Shown one piece after another: positions 25,384 to 33,988 of a stretch of DNA of 64,000 nt. The notes beneath the pieces were generated by a model, which worked only from the letters and a program-made list of their open reading frames with translations, had not been told where the DNA came from and made no database searches. The first letter of the stretch is position 1; the number at the start of each line of letters is the position of its first letter. Location of the stretch: contig NZ_JABFDM010000012.1 in the NCBI RefSeq assembly GCF_013178945.1, forward strand, positions 62,001 to 126,000, written 5' to 3'. The stretch is from Bradyrhizobium aeschynomenes. Its GTDB lineage: Bacteria; Pseudomonadota; Alphaproteobacteria; Rhizobiales; Xanthobacteraceae. The position numbers were made by a program, and so were the translations under genes.

Positions 25384-26355
25384 TCACGCCCGGATCAAAC
25401 GGACCCTGGTGCCCCAGGGATCCGCGGTCTCCAAACCATTCGTGAGCGTCGTCAGCACGGCACCGGCCCGACGCAGCCGCGCCTCCTGTCCAGCGAGAAG
25501 CTCTTCGCCGCGAACCTCGAAGGAGAACCAGGACAAGCCGGTGGTGCCATCGTCACGGCGGCCGGCGCCGGCGCTGCGCCAGGTGTTGGCGCCGATGTGA
25601 TGGTGATAGCGGCCTGACGACAGGAAGGCGGCGCGGTCGATCGTGCGCGTCGGGCTGAGGCCGATCAGCCCGGTGTAGAACGCCGCGGCCTGACCGATAT
25701 CGCCGACCTTCAGATGGACATGACCGATCCGCAAGTCCTCCGGCGCGCCGGCGTAGTTCGTGGTGCGCGCATCGGTGAGCCCGACCAGATCGTCGAGGTC
25801 GAGCTGCTCCGTGCCCATGCGAACCGAGCCGTCGCGCCACTGCCACAACTCGGGGGCGCGGTCGGCGTAGACCTCGACGCCGTTGCCTTCGGGATCGTCG
25901 AGATAGACGGCCTCGCTGACATTGTGGTCGGCAAAGCCGGTCAGCGGCGTGCGGTTGCGCGCGACATGCACCAGCCAGCGCGCGAGGTCCTTGCGGGTCG
26001 GCATCAGGAAGGCGGTGTGAAACAACCCGGCGGCGCGCGGCGATTCGCGATTCGCATCCGGGCGCGGCTCGAGCTCGACCAGCGCCACGCCGCCGGCGCC
26101 GAGCCGGACCGACGTCTCCGTCCGCTGCAACACCGAGAGGCCGATGACGTCGCGGTAGAAGCCAGCGACCTTGTCGGGATCGTTCACGCGCAAGGTCACC
26201 ATGCCGATCCGAATCGGCGTCCGGCTCGCGAAGGTCGGGCCCGGCGCGGTGCTCTCGCCCCCGCCCTCAGCGCGCGCGGCGGCGATGGCGGCCACTGTGA
26301 TCGATGAAACGCCGGCCAGCTCAAGAAGCGCGCGGCGGGTGAAATCGACTGTCAT
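25384..26355 (-). CDS. Exported VOC-family (glyoxalase/extradiol dioxygenase-like) protein
   Basis: A 323-aa protein. The N-terminus FTRRALLELAGVSSITVAAI carries a twin-Arg-like signal. Two vicinal-oxygen-chelate modules follow: RIGMVTLRVNDPDKVAGFYR...GLFHTAFLMP...VYLDDPEGNGVEVYADR, and IGHVHLKVGDIGQAAAFYTG...HHHIGANTW...LSWFSFEVRG. This is the layout of CatE-like catechol 2,3-dioxygenase relatives, with His/His/Glu metal ligands probable. Export of such a protein is somewhat unusual. The start at 26353-26355 has GGGGGA just upstream. Substrate is unknown. Confidence 0.85.
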   Translation of the reverse strand: MTVDFTRRALLELAGVSSITVAAIAAARAEGGGESTAPGPTFASRTPIRIGMVTLRVNDPDKVAGFYRDVIGLSVLQRTETSVRLGAGGVALVELEPRPDANRESPRAAGLFHTAFLMPTRKDLARWLVHVARNRTPLTGFADHNVSEAVYLDDPEGNGVEVYADRAPELWQWRDGSVRMGTEQLDLDDLVGLTDARTTNYAGAPEDLRIGHVHLKVGDIGQAAAFYTGLIGLSPTRTIDRAAFLSSGRYHHHIGANTWRSAGAGRRDDGTTGLSWFSFEVRGEELLAGQEARLRRAGAVLTTLTNGLETADPWGTRVRLIRA

Positions 26356-26811
26356 CACGTCCCCCAGAATGGTCCGTCTTCCTACGGAACCGCCGCCCGA
26401 GGACGCAAGTCCGCCGCCTATCGCCCCCGTCACGTCCGTGTGAAATACGGTATCCGAACGCTGCCCGCATTCGGAATGCAGCGGCGAACCGGGGCCTTCA
26501 GGACAGCCGCCCCTGAACGCCTCAGGACTGCGCAGGCGCTGCCTGCAGTTTGGCTTCGGCGCACGACGATCGTAGCTCAAATTGAAGCAGAGTGGACGTA
26601 GCTACATCCAAACAGCCAACTGATCAGCAGCGCAGGAGATCGGCACTCGGAGCGATGCGTGACGTAAGCAGTGAATCCATCACGTTTCTGTCGCCATGAA
26701 GTGACACCCGTATCAATCCTTCCCGTAGCAGCACGGCCTGGATTCATAACTTGGCATGAACTCTGCTTTCTCGATCCTCACCGGGTCCCACTCTTTGGAG
26801 GCAGAATCAAC
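26356..26811. other. Divergent intergenic region
   Basis: About 455 bp between the VOC gene (minus) and the 71-aa gene (plus). No gene, repeat or strong promoter motif was recognised. A short inverted sequence GTAGCT/AGCTAC occurs near 26570-26605. Confidence 0.4.
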
Positions 26812-27027
26812 GTGCTCGTCACTCTCGTCGCAATGCTATGCAACGGCCAGCTCTGCATGGAGAAGGTCGTTACCAACAGCGAGATGTCCGGCATCACGAT
26901 GGCATCATGCGCAGTCAGTGCGCAGATCGGCATCGCAGACTGGATGTCGAAGGGTCCTTACCACGAGTGGCATCTGCAGAGTTACAAGTGCGTCGCCGGC
27001 AAGTACGTGCCGAAGACCCACGCCTGA
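26812..27027 (+). CDS. Small conserved-type protein, GTG start
   Basis: A 71-aa protein reading VLVTLVAMLCNGQLCMEKVV, then SGITMASCAVSAQIGIADWM and KGPYHEWHLQSYKCVAGKYV. It has four Cys and a short hydrophobic N-terminus. I recall similar small proteins in bradyrhizobia, but no function is known. The GTG at 26812 has GGAGG ten bases upstream. The frame is open further 5' to 26671, but that extension has no ribosome binding site. Confidence 0.6.
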   Translation: MLVTLVAMLCNGQLCMEKVVTNSEMSGITMASCAVSAQIGIADWMSKGPYHEWHLQSYKCVAGKYVPKTHA

Positions 27028-27257
27028 TCGCGTCCCCGGCTGGCTGGCGCCCGGATCCACGGGCCCGGCCGCCGGATCCGCCGTCGCGTGCAGCACTGTC
27101 GAACGTTGGACGCTCGCGACGTCGCGTTCGGGACAAGCGCGGAAGGAAAACGGCGCTGCTTGTGCGCAAATGAGCCCAGCAGCGGCGTTTTTCAGGCCAG
27201 CTCACCGCTGGCCCGCTTCCTGCAACACCCCCTCGTGTCAACGAAGGGATGCGTGTC

Positions 27258-27488
27258 ATGCCGTTCTACAGCTTCCATTGCGCCACCTGCGCGCAGGACG
27301 TCGAGTTGCTGATCGGGATTTCGGAAAAGCCGGTGTGCCCCACCTGCGGCGGGCGCAAGCTCGCCCGTCTGCCCTCGCTTCCGGCGCCGCCGGCGCGGAG
27401 CCCCGGCATGATCAAGGCAGCGCGCGCGCAGGCTGCCCGTGAGGGACATCTCAGCAATTTCAGTCGAGCCGAACGGAAGAAGGGCTGA
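27258..27488 (+). CDS. FmdB-like zinc-ribbon protein
   Basis: A 76-aa protein. MPFYSFHCATCAQDVELLIG and EKPVCPTCGGRKLARLPSLP give two CxxC pairs, the FmdB/CxxC_CXXC_SSSS zinc-ribbon pattern. A basic Ala/Arg-rich tail ends in SNFSRAERKKG. FmdB-like proteins are putative regulatory or nucleic-acid-binding small proteins. The start at 27258 lies nine bases after GAAGGG; an ATG at 27249 is also possible. It converges with the Rieske gene. Confidence 0.85.
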   Translation: MPFYSFHCATCAQDVELLIGISEKPVCPTCGGRKLARLPSLPAPPARSPGMIKAARAQAAREGHLSNFSRAERKKG

Positions 27489-27515
27489 TCCCCGGATGGC
27501 GGCCGGCGGGGCACG

Positions 27516-27947
27516 TCAGTCCGAAGTGATCTGGACCTCGGGGACGTCGTCCTCGGGATCGTCGATGTCGAGCCCGTCCTCCTCATCGAGATCCACACCA
27601 GACAGACAAACGTCGCCGTCGTCGATGACGAGCTTGACCGGCAGCAGCGCCCCGCCCTGACAAGGCCCAATGAAGCACCGCCCGGTATCGAGATCGAACT
27701 GCGCGCCATGCTGGCTGCAGACGAGGAAGTTGCCCTCCTCATCCATGAACTCGCCCGGACGCTTGTCTAGCCGCGCGCCTTGATGCGGGCAGGCATTCTC
27801 GAATCCGTAGAAGTTGTTGCCTTTACGCGTGACCAGGATCGGCCAGGGCTTCGCGCTGCCATCCGGATCGCGCCGCTGCAGCACGAAGCCGCGCGCGCTG
27901 CCGTCATCGACTTCGTAGGTCGCGCAGATCGCAAACAGCGTGTTCAT
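27516..27947 (-). CDS. Rieske [2Fe-2S] domain protein
   Basis: A 143-aa soluble protein with both Rieske ligand motifs: CPHQGARLD (CxH) and, 20 residues on, CSQHGAQFD (CxxH). The domain lies in the middle of the chain and is followed by a strongly acidic tail (DLDEEDGLDIDDPEDDVPE). It resembles nitrite reductase small-subunit/ferredoxin-type Rieske proteins that pass electrons to oxygenases. No oxygenase is adjacent. The ATG at 27945-27947 has GGGAG upstream. Confidence 0.9.
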   Translation of the reverse strand: MNTLFAICATYEVDDGSARGFVLQRRDPDGSAKPWPILVTRKGNNFYGFENACPHQGARLDKRPGEFMDEEGNFLVCSQHGAQFDLDTGRCFIGPCQGGALLPVKLVIDDGDVCLSGVDLDEEDGLDIDDPEDDVPEVQITSD

Positions 27948-28123
27948 CAGCAGTCTCCCATCGCCGCGCAGCGGATCAGGCACACGCAATGCGCTCGAAG
28001 CGAACCTCGACGCGCGCACGCGGCAGGACGCCGGCGTATGGCGCATCCGCGACATTGCGGGGTGCCAGTACGGATCGCAGCAAGGGCCGTGCCAGGCGAT
28101 ATCGATGGCCGCCGAGCGCAGTC

Positions 28124-28876
28124 TCAGGTCAGGGGCAGGCCGAGCCGGCCAATTCCGGGAAACTTCAGAGCCGGCCGACGCACATCAAGGCCGAGGACCC
28201 CGCCGAAGACGTTCAACTCCAGCCCTTCGATCCAGCCCACGGTGAAGCCGAGATAGCCTCCCAGTGAGACGAACAGACCGGTTCCGGAAGCCGTACGTCC
28301 CCACCACCCGTCATAGGGGAAGTCCTTGCCGATCGCAGTCGGCGGCAGCACCGCGTTCAGCTCAGGAACGGCGTTCAGAGCCGCCTGCACGAAGGTGTTC
28401 GAGTTCGGTCCGGGCCACGCATTGTAGTCGCCATAGGCGCGGAAGCGATAGCCCTCGATGACGCTGCGAATCCTCGGAATCACACGCTCGGCCTCGTCAC
28501 CATCAACGGCCAGCACGGTTTCCGGCAGCGCACCGAACCAGCGCCCGTCCGGTGCGAAGCCGTCGATGCGGATCGGCTCGCCCCACGCCGTGTAGTCGTA
28601 GCGTGTGTAGCGCCGGGCGCCCTTGTCCTTGACGACGATCCAGGTGTGGACCGCGAAGATGCCGCGCCAGCGCACCGTCCGTGCAGCGAACACGCGAACG
28701 ACGGCATCGACGTTCTGTTCGGGAGGCGGCAGCAATCCCGCGCTCGACCGGTCCGCCGTCTGCCAGCCGCTCCCGCGGTCGCTGCGCAGATAGTTTGCGG
28801 CGGATAGTGAGATCGGGGCGACGAGGAGCAGCAGGAACAGAAGCACGAGCTTTTTCACGGCAGCTGAGGATGGCAT
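28124..28876 (-). CDS. DUF3750 domain protein, exported
   Basis: A 250-aa protein with a hydrophobic N-terminal segment (KLVLLFLLLLVAPISLSAA). A DUF3750-type body follows, with FAARTVRWRGIFAVHTWIVV, YDYTAWGEPIRIDGFAPDGR, YNAWPGPNSNTFVQAALN and GTGLFVSLGGYLGFTVGW. The PGPNSNTF motif with the upstream His (VHTW) looks like a cysteine-less NlpC/P60-like or permuted papain-fold family, but activity is unproven. It is located at the inner membrane or in the periplasm. A GTG six codons in is an alternative start. Confidence 0.85.
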   Translation of the reverse strand: MPSSAAVKKLVLLFLLLLVAPISLSAANYLRSDRGSGWQTADRSSAGLLPPPEQNVDAVVRVFAARTVRWRGIFAVHTWIVVKDKGARRYTRYDYTAWGEPIRIDGFAPDGRWFGALPETVLAVDGDEAERVIPRIRSVIEGYRFRAYGDYNAWPGPNSNTFVQAALNAVPELNAVLPPTAIGKDFPYDGWWGRTASGTGLFVSLGGYLGFTVGWIEGLELNVFGGVLGLDVRRPALKFPGIGRLGLPLT

Positions 28877-28975
28877 TCAATTGCAGGACGACCACACGCA
28901 TATAGTCATCGCCTCCGCCTATCGCCATCCACGAACCCGGGCGTTTCCGCGCCTCCGCGTCGATCCCGGGCTGCG

Positions 28976-29812
28976 TCAATGTCGCCGGAAACCACCGCCG
29001 GGCCCGGAACGACCACCGCCCCGGCCGACGCTTGCGCCCATGCGCGGCCCACTCATGGCGGAATTTCCGAAATGGGGGGCTGCTGCGCCGGGGAGCGCTC
29101 CTCCCCCGCTCATGGCGCGCATGCCGCCCATTTGCGCACGTGCACCCTGCGACGGGCCGCTGATGCGCCCCATGGAAGGCTGCACGATGCTGACAGGCAT
29201 CGCGCTCTGCGCATTGCCGGCCGGCATTCGCGGTCCGGCGAGACCTGTGGTTTGTGGTGCAGGCGAGCCTGCCGCCATGCGCGGCGGCGTGGGCTGACCG
29301 CCGGCTCCGGTCGTCGCGCCGGCGACGGCGTGCCCCATCCCGGCAGGACCGCGACCGGCACCACCAGGGTTTATGCCGGGCTGCTGCGGATTTTGCGCCA
29401 TCGCTGGCGGATGGTGACGCGAGTAGCGGTTCCAGAACGCATGGCGATGAAACCACGGCCGTCCGAAGTAGAAGCTGCTCCAATACGTGGTCAATACGAA
29501 CGGCGCCACCGGCACGTATTCCACATATTCGGGCAAAGAGACGTACTGCTCACGATAGAGATAAGCGAGCGCCTTCGCCGCCACCCAACCGCGTTCGCCG
29601 TCGATGCTGACATCACACCAGGCCCCACCCTGGATGCAGCCGTGGATGGTGACACGTGTGCCCGCCGGAATGCGCTCGACGACCGGAAAGCCGGCGCCCG
29701 GTCCTGCACGCATCGTGGCCGGTTTGCGCAGCAGCCCCGGAGCAGCCGCAGCCAGCGACACGGACGTTGTGAGCATCAGCGCGGCGACGAGACACGTTTT
29801 GAGCTTCAGCAC
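28976..29812 (-). CDS. Secreted SH3b-domain protein with Pro/Gly/Met-rich tail
   Basis: A 278-aa protein. A signal peptide (LKLKTCLVAALMLTTSVSLA) is followed by a bacterial SH3 domain (ATMRAGPGAGFPVVERIPAG, then GGAWCDVSIDGERGWVAAK), a Tyr/Trp-rich stretch, and a low-complexity tail of about 130 residues rich in Gly, Pro, Ala and Met. SH3b domains usually bind cell-wall peptides. The GTG at 29810-29812 is chosen because AGGAGG (29818-29823) is five bases upstream; the longer ATG frame has no such site. The product is likely periplasmic. Confidence 0.82.
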   Translation of the reverse strand: MLKLKTCLVAALMLTTSVSLAAAAPGLLRKPATMRAGPGAGFPVVERIPAGTRVTIHGCIQGGAWCDVSIDGERGWVAAKALAYLYREQYVSLPEYVEYVPVAPFVLTTYWSSFYFGRPWFHRHAFWNRYSRHHPPAMAQNPQQPGINPGGAGRGPAGMGHAVAGATTGAGGQPTPPRMAAGSPAPQTTGLAGPRMPAGNAQSAMPVSIVQPSMGRISGPSQGARAQMGGMRAMSGGGALPGAAAPHFGNSAMSGPRMGASVGRGGGRSGPGGGFRRH

Positions 29813-29980
29813 GAGCACCTCCTGTCCGCTTCCGGCGGCGCATCGCCCGCGCATGGGACGTTGGCCGCTCCGGCATGAACACGACAGGACGGTGACAGTC
29901 TATCGCGGCAACCTCACGGCAATCCCATGGAGGCAACGGTATGTCAGCGTGTCAGGACCGCGCTCGCGGCGGACTGCGCG

Positions 29981-30796
29981 TCAGGGCGCGCCGTTGTGCG
30001 AAAGGATCTGGGCGACACCGCCCAATCCGCGGCGAAACGCTTCATCGAACGTGACACCACGAAACTCCCAGTGATGCTCCGCGCCTGCCGCATCAAGCTG
30101 CCATTGCGCGACCCAGCCGAGCTCGGCATCGTCCCAGGTAAGCCGGCCCAGCAACGTCGCCTCGGCGCCCGGTATCGTCGCAGCGAGGGTTGCAGGAGGC
30201 AGCTCGGCGCGGCCAAGCGCGATCGAGCCCGCCTGCGATGCAGGGAGGAGCATGGTGAGGCCGCGCTTGCTCGCGGCGGCCCGCAACGCATCGCGCTGAA
30301 GATCCGACTGCCGATCGTCGGATGTGACGAGATAGGTCCGGCTGCCCGACGACATCGCCACCACGGCCGCGACCAACGGCCGCGGCGCCAGCCACGGCTT
30401 GATGTCGAATGAGCGCAGCAGATCGTCGATCTTGCCGCGATCGAACGACACGGTCAGGTCATAGGGCCGGTCGCGTGTCCCCTGCTCATCGCGCTTCGGC
30501 TTGCCCGACATCTGGTCGTGATAGTCGAAGCTCGTGACATATTCGCCCGCCCGCAACTTGAGCGGCGCAAGCCTCTCATCCTCCTTGAGCTGTAAGGCGC
30601 CGGACACCTTGATGAGGACATCCTCCAGGCAAAGCGCAAAGCCAGCCCGGCGATTGTCCTCCCCCTGGCCGGTGACGACGGTTTGCGCCCGGTAGAGATC
30701 ATCGATCCCTGCCCTTGCGACAGGCCACAGACCGACGATCAGCCACAGCGCAACACACCATGCGCAACATCGCTGCAAACGTCCCCGCGTCCGCAT
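29981..30796 (-). CDS. DUF2066 domain protein, exported
   Basis: A 271-aa protein with a signal peptide (CAWCVALWLIVGLWPVARA). The body has LYRAQTVVTGQGEDNRRAGF, CLEDVLIKVSGALQL, FDRGKIDDLLRSFDIKPWLA and PRPLVAAVVAMSSG, the DUF2066 pattern. Function is unknown, and the location is periplasmic or membrane-attached. It starts 23 bp after the stop of the CusF-like gene on the same strand, so the two probably form an operon. Confidence 0.85.
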   Translation of the reverse strand: MRTRGRLQRCCAWCVALWLIVGLWPVARAGIDDLYRAQTVVTGQGEDNRRAGFALCLEDVLIKVSGALQLKEDERLAPLKLRAGEYVTSFDYHDQMSGKPKRDEQGTRDRPYDLTVSFDRGKIDDLLRSFDIKPWLAPRPLVAAVVAMSSGSRTYLVTSDDRQSDLQRDALRAAASKRGLTMLLPASQAGSIALGRAELPPATLAATIPGAEATLLGRLTWDDAELGWVAQWQLDAAGAEHHWEFRGVTFDEAFRRGLGGVAQILSHNGAP

Positions 30797-30819
30797 CGCG
30801 CGTCCTCAGTGGAGCAAAG

Positions 30820-31113
30820 CTATTTCTGTCGGTCGAGCTTGATGATCGTCTTCGCTCCGGTGCCGTCGGCAGTCGAGAACGTGACGCGATCACCGGCATG
30901 AACCTCCTCGATCATCGCATTGTCCTTGACCTTGAACTCCTCGGCCGCGGCGTTTGCTCCCACTGTTCCAGCCTGAACGCGCTTGATGGCGACGGTTCCA
31001 TTCAGACGGTTGATGCCCGTCACGACACCTGCAACGCCTTGGTCCGCGGCAAGCGCAGGAAGGCTCGACACGAGAGCCGCAACCGCGGCCAGAGTGATCG
31101 TTGCTGCTTTCAT
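30820..31113 (-). CDS. CusF-like periplasmic copper-binding protein
   Basis: A 97-aa secreted protein. A signal peptide (TITLAAVAALVSSLPALAAD) is followed by a small OB-fold-like domain: GVVTGINRLNGTVAIKRVQ, EEFKVKDNAMIEEVHAGDRV and TGAKTIIKLDRQK. This matches the CusF/YdeI-type copper-binding family. The Met/His metal ligands of E. coli CusF are not all obvious, so metal binding is inference. It is the first gene of a two-gene unit with the DUF2066 gene. A near-match to an EcfG promoter lies 34 bp upstream. Confidence 0.78.
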   Translation of the reverse strand: MKAATITLAAVAALVSSLPALAADQGVAGVVTGINRLNGTVAIKRVQAGTVGANAAAEEFKVKDNAMIEEVHAGDRVTFSTADGTGAKTIIKLDRQK

Positions 31114-31146
31114 CGCTGTTCTCCTGCTTGATCGCGGCAGACAAGA

Positions 31147-31171
31147 CGCTGCGCCGCTCTTTTGGTTCCGG
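31147..31171 (-). promoter_or_regulatory. Weak EcfG-like promoter of the CusF-like gene
   Basis: On the minus strand, GGAAC (31171-31167), 16 bases, then CGTC (31150-31147) instead of CGTT. The position, 33 bp before the start codon, is right, but the -10 has a mismatch. Confidence 0.3.
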
Positions 31172-31656
31172 CTGCCAGCCTATCAGCCCCGAGTGCAATC
31201 ACACATGAACGCGGCCATTCGAGCCACCGCATTCATCTGCGCGCCTCATTCTGTCGCGTCCATGCGCAGGTCGGCCTTCAGGCATCCTGCAGACAGCCCG
31301 TCTCATTTAGTCATTTTCGATGGTTTGTCATCACACGCATGGGTGCCATCGCGGCGCAGAAACTCGTAACGTCGAATTCATCATTGCGTCATGATGCGCC
31401 TTGACAGCATCGGCGCACAGGAGGAGCATCGCGATGCCGTCTGCTCGCAGCAGCGACCCAACGGCAGCAAGCAAACCGGATTGCAAGGAGGCTCTATGAC
31501 TCCACCTCCGTACCAGAACCGCTGAATGCGACGGTATCGCTTCGGACCATCGCATAGCGGCAACTCACGAACGGCACGCCGGGACGCGGCTTAGAGGGCT
31601 GCATCAGCGAGGCATGGCCCCTTGCCGGCCCGGCGCTGTGCCGTGAGCGACGAATT

Positions 31657-31690
31657 TTCGATGCGGAAGCCTCTTCGATGCGGAAGTCTC
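31657..31690. repeat. 17-bp tandem duplication
   Basis: TTCGATGCGGAAGCCTC followed at once by TTCGATGCGGAAGTCTC, with a single C/T difference. Confidence 0.85.
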
Positions 31691-31890
31691 CATTGGACTC
31701 GTTGCCGCCGGGCAACTGAGTCGTGAGTTGGTGATTGCGCAAAGCCGCAGAGAGCGCGCATCGATATAACGCCATCCATAGCGCCAATGGACATCGCAAG
31801 GAGCAAAATCCGCTCACGCTCTCAACAGCCGGACATTGCTGCACCACGCCCATTGCACGCGACATACCGTGCTGGCGTGCGGACGCTTCC

Positions 31891-31947
31891 TCAAGCGCAG
31901 AACTCTTTCTTGAGCGTAGAACTCTTCCTTGAGCGTAGAGCTGAAGT
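31891..31947. repeat. 19-bp degenerate tandem repeat, three units
   Basis: Units run TCAAGCGCAGAACTCTTTC, TTGAGCGTAGAACTCTTCC, TTGAGCGTAGAGCTGAAG. The first two differ at a few positions and the third decays at its end. Confidence 0.75.
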
Positions 31948-31959
31948 GTCACAAGCAAC

Positions 31960-31980
31960 GGCGGATCCGCGTGATCCGCC
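31960..31980 (-). terminator. Possible terminator hairpin after the 3-hydroxybutyryl-CoA dehydrogenase gene
   Basis: A perfect 8-bp stem GGCGGATC/GATCCGCC with a 5-nt loop, 27 bp beyond the stop at 32008. The trailing sequence (GTTGCTTG) is only weakly T-rich. Confidence 0.35.
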
Positions 31981-32007
31981 GCGCCTTCACTCCGCTGCGC
32001 ACCGCAG

Positions 32008-32859
32008 CTACTTGTTGTAGTCGTAGAAGCCCTTGCCGGTCTTACGTCCGAGTTGCCCTGCGGCCACCATTTCCTTCAGCAGTGGCGCCGGGCGATATTT
32101 GGGATCGTTGAAGCCGTTGTAGAACACCTCCATCACCGACAACATCGTATCGAGTCCGATCAGGTCCGCGAGCGCCAGCGGGCCGATCGGATGATTGCAG
32201 CCGAGCTTCATGCCTTCGTCGATATCGGCAGCGGTGGCAATCCCTTCCGAATAGGCGAAGATGGCTTCGTTGATCATCGGGCACAGGATGCGGTTCACGG
32301 CGAAGCCGGGACTGTTCTTGGCGGTGATTGCAACCTTGCCGATCCGCTTGGCGAAGTCGGCCGCCGCAGCGTGGGTGGCATCGGAGGTCTGCAGGCCGCG
32401 GATCAGCTCGAGCAGCGCCATCATCGGCACGGGATTGAAGAAGTGCATGCCGATGAAGCGGTCTGGCCGGTCGGTCGCGGTGGCGAGCTTGGTGATCGAG
32501 ATCGACGAGGTGTTGGTGGCGATCAGAGCTTCGGGCTTCAGGCCGGCGCAGAGGTCCTTGAGGATCTTGTGCTTGAGCTCCTCGTTCTCGGTCGCGGCCT
32601 CGATCACCAGATCACAGCTCGACAGCTTGGCCTTGTCCGTTGTGCCGGAGATCAGCGACAGCGCCCTGTCCTTGTCGGCGGCGGTCATCTTGTCCTTCTT
32701 GACCAGGCGATCGAGGCTCGAGCCGACGGTGGCGAGCCCACGCGCCACCGCCTGCTCGGAAATATCAACCATGACGATTGGCAGGCCGGCCGCCGCGCAC
32801 ACCTGCGCGATGCCGTTGCCCATGGTGCCTGCTCCGATGATGCCGACCGTCTGAATCAT
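32008..32859 (-). CDS. hbdA: 3-hydroxybutyryl-CoA dehydrogenase
   Basis: A 283-aa 3-hydroxyacyl-CoA dehydrogenase. The NAD-binding motif is GIIGAGTMGNGIAQ (residues 6-19), with an acidic residue after the second strand (MVDIS). The catalytic region is TNTSSISITKLA and FIGMHFFNPVPMMALLE, and the helical C-terminal half has NRILCPMINEA, KLGCNHPIGPLALADLIGLD and GRKTGKGFYDY. It interconverts 3-hydroxybutyryl-CoA and acetoacetyl-CoA using NAD(P), as in PHB, butyrate or fatty-acid metabolism. Length is normal for the short monofunctional form. The ATG at 32857-32859 follows GAGAGG. It stands alone in the window. Confidence 0.93.
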   Translation of the reverse strand: MIQTVGIIGAGTMGNGIAQVCAAAGLPIVMVDISEQAVARGLATVGSSLDRLVKKDKMTAADKDRALSLISGTTDKAKLSSCDLVIEAATENEELKHKILKDLCAGLKPEALIATNTSSISITKLATATDRPDRFIGMHFFNPVPMMALLELIRGLQTSDATHAAAADFAKRIGKVAITAKNSPGFAVNRILCPMINEAIFAYSEGIATAADIDEGMKLGCNHPIGPLALADLIGLDTMLSVMEVFYNGFNDPKYRPAPLLKEMVAAGQLGRKTGKGFYDYNK

Positions 32860-33019
32860 TGCCGATGCCTCTCTCCTGTCGCTCGGGACCTCGTCCCGCA
32901 GTCAGGTGTTGCTTAACAGGCTATCGCCCCGCCCGGTAGGCCCCAGCAAGCCACCGGCGACGCCTCCGGAGGGGCCCGGCCTGAGCAGCCCGTCGAGCGG
33001 CACCGGGGCGCATCGACCT

Positions 33020-33046
33020 GGAACGGATGCATCACCCTCTCGTTGA
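33020..33046 (+). promoter_or_regulatory. Candidate EcfG-type promoter of the 148-aa membrane protein gene
   Basis: GGAAC (33020-33024), 16 bases, then CGTTGA (33041-33046), the exact consensus spacing. The ATG is 54 bp further on. Confidence 0.6.
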
Positions 33047-33099
33047 TCGTGCACTCGGCCGATGAGATCGGTCGGGACGAGCAGCGCGGGAGGCGAACG

Positions 33100-33546
33100 A
33101 TGGACGGCGGAGCAGCAACATTCTGGGGTTGGGGGATCGGCATCGTCATCCTCGGCCTCGTCCTTGCTTATGCAGCGACGCGGTCCGGACGGCTGCGTCC
33201 CGGCGAGCGTGCCAGGCTCGACGAGAACACGCGTGCGTCGATCGCGGCGCACGATCAGGCCGAGCGCGCCAGCGGCGCCGGGTCGCGCGTCCCCGGAATG
33301 CAGAGCAACACACCCTACGCCCTGCTGATCCCGATCGTCGTGGTTGCCGCCGCCATCGTGCTGATGTTCTGGTCGTTCGCCGGCGACAAGGGTCCACGGC
33401 AGGACACGCAGGCGACCAGCCAGCAGACCACCGGCACTGCGGCCCCGAAGCAGAGCGCCCCGGCGGCCGCCGCGCCGACCGCCCCAGGCAACGATACGGC
33501 CAGCGACAGTGCGCGAGGAAAGGGCCCGCTCAACCAGAGCCGTTGA
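33100..33546 (+). CDS. Small membrane protein of unknown function
   Basis: A 148-aa protein. TM1 (FWGWGIGIVILGLVLAYAA) is near residues 8-26, followed by an Arg/Glu-rich cytosolic or periplasmic loop. TM2 (YALLIPIVVVAAAIVLMFW) is near residues 73-91, and the tail is Ala/Pro/Thr/Gln-rich (TAAPKQSAPAAAAPTAPG). I do not recognise a family. GGGAGG is eight bases before the ATG, and a well-spaced EcfG-like promoter lies upstream, so stress induction is likely. It may be co-transcribed with the next small gene. Confidence 0.75.
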   Translation: MDGGAATFWGWGIGIVILGLVLAYAATRSGRLRPGERARLDENTRASIAAHDQAERASGAGSRVPGMQSNTPYALLIPIVVVAAAIVLMFWSFAGDKGPRQDTQATSQQTTGTAAPKQSAPAAAAPTAPGNDTASDSARGKGPLNQSR

Positions 33547-33666
33547 GGCTGTCGCGCAGCGCGCTCTGACATGGCGTCCAGCGGCTGCCCACTCATGGGC
33601 GTGCTCGCCGGCACTGCATCAGGTCGCGAGAATTGGCGCTCACGCGCAGTTGAGATGGAGGACGGA

Positions 33667-33864
33667 ATGGGACTGGCTCAATACGCAATCGTCGCGGTCG
33701 AAGATCACTGGAGCGTGCTGCACGACGGCAATGTCCACGGCGACTACGCGACCAAGGAAGCCGCATTCGAGTCGGCGGCAGCGGCGGCGACGCTGGCGCT
33801 CAAGCAAGGGCACGAGGTTCATCTGAGCGTGCCCGGCAATGATCCGGACAGGTCAAACAACTAA
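33667..33864 (+). CDS. Small DUF2188-like protein
   Basis: A 65-aa protein: YAIVAVEDHWSVLHDGNVHG, then DYATKEAAFESAAAAATLAL and KQGHEVHLSVPGNDP. This alternation (W.V..DG......T.eaA...A..LA...G) is the shape of DUF2188 and related small stress proteins; the fold is predicted as a single beta-sheet plus helix. GGAGG five bases before the ATG at 33667 sets the start. It lies 120 bp after the membrane protein gene on the same strand. Confidence 0.75.
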   Translation: MGLAQYAIVAVEDHWSVLHDGNVHGDYATKEAAFESAAAAATLALKQGHEVHLSVPGNDPDRSNN

Positions 33865-33988
33865 TCAGCTCGGCGGAGATTGTTTCGGAAACCGACTTCC
33901 GCGCATCGTGAACTGCACGCTAACGTGTGTTAGCGACACGAACGCGCCGTGGCCGCATTTTTCTGTCCAGAATGACAGGAGTTCGGCC

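Larger units (their letters stand above)
31114..32007. other. 894-bp intergenic region with short tandem repeats
   Basis: No convincing gene. Open frames here lack ribosome sites and protein-like composition. It contains a 17-bp tandem duplication (31657-31673 and 31674-31690, one mismatch) and a 19-bp degenerate triplicate (31891-31947). The base composition is less GC-rich than the genes around it. Confidence 0.5.

Noticed and set aside
31494..31958. A 154-codon minus-strand open frame in the 31-32 kb gap
   Set aside because: It crosses the short tandem repeats, has no ribosome site and lacks a protein-like pattern.
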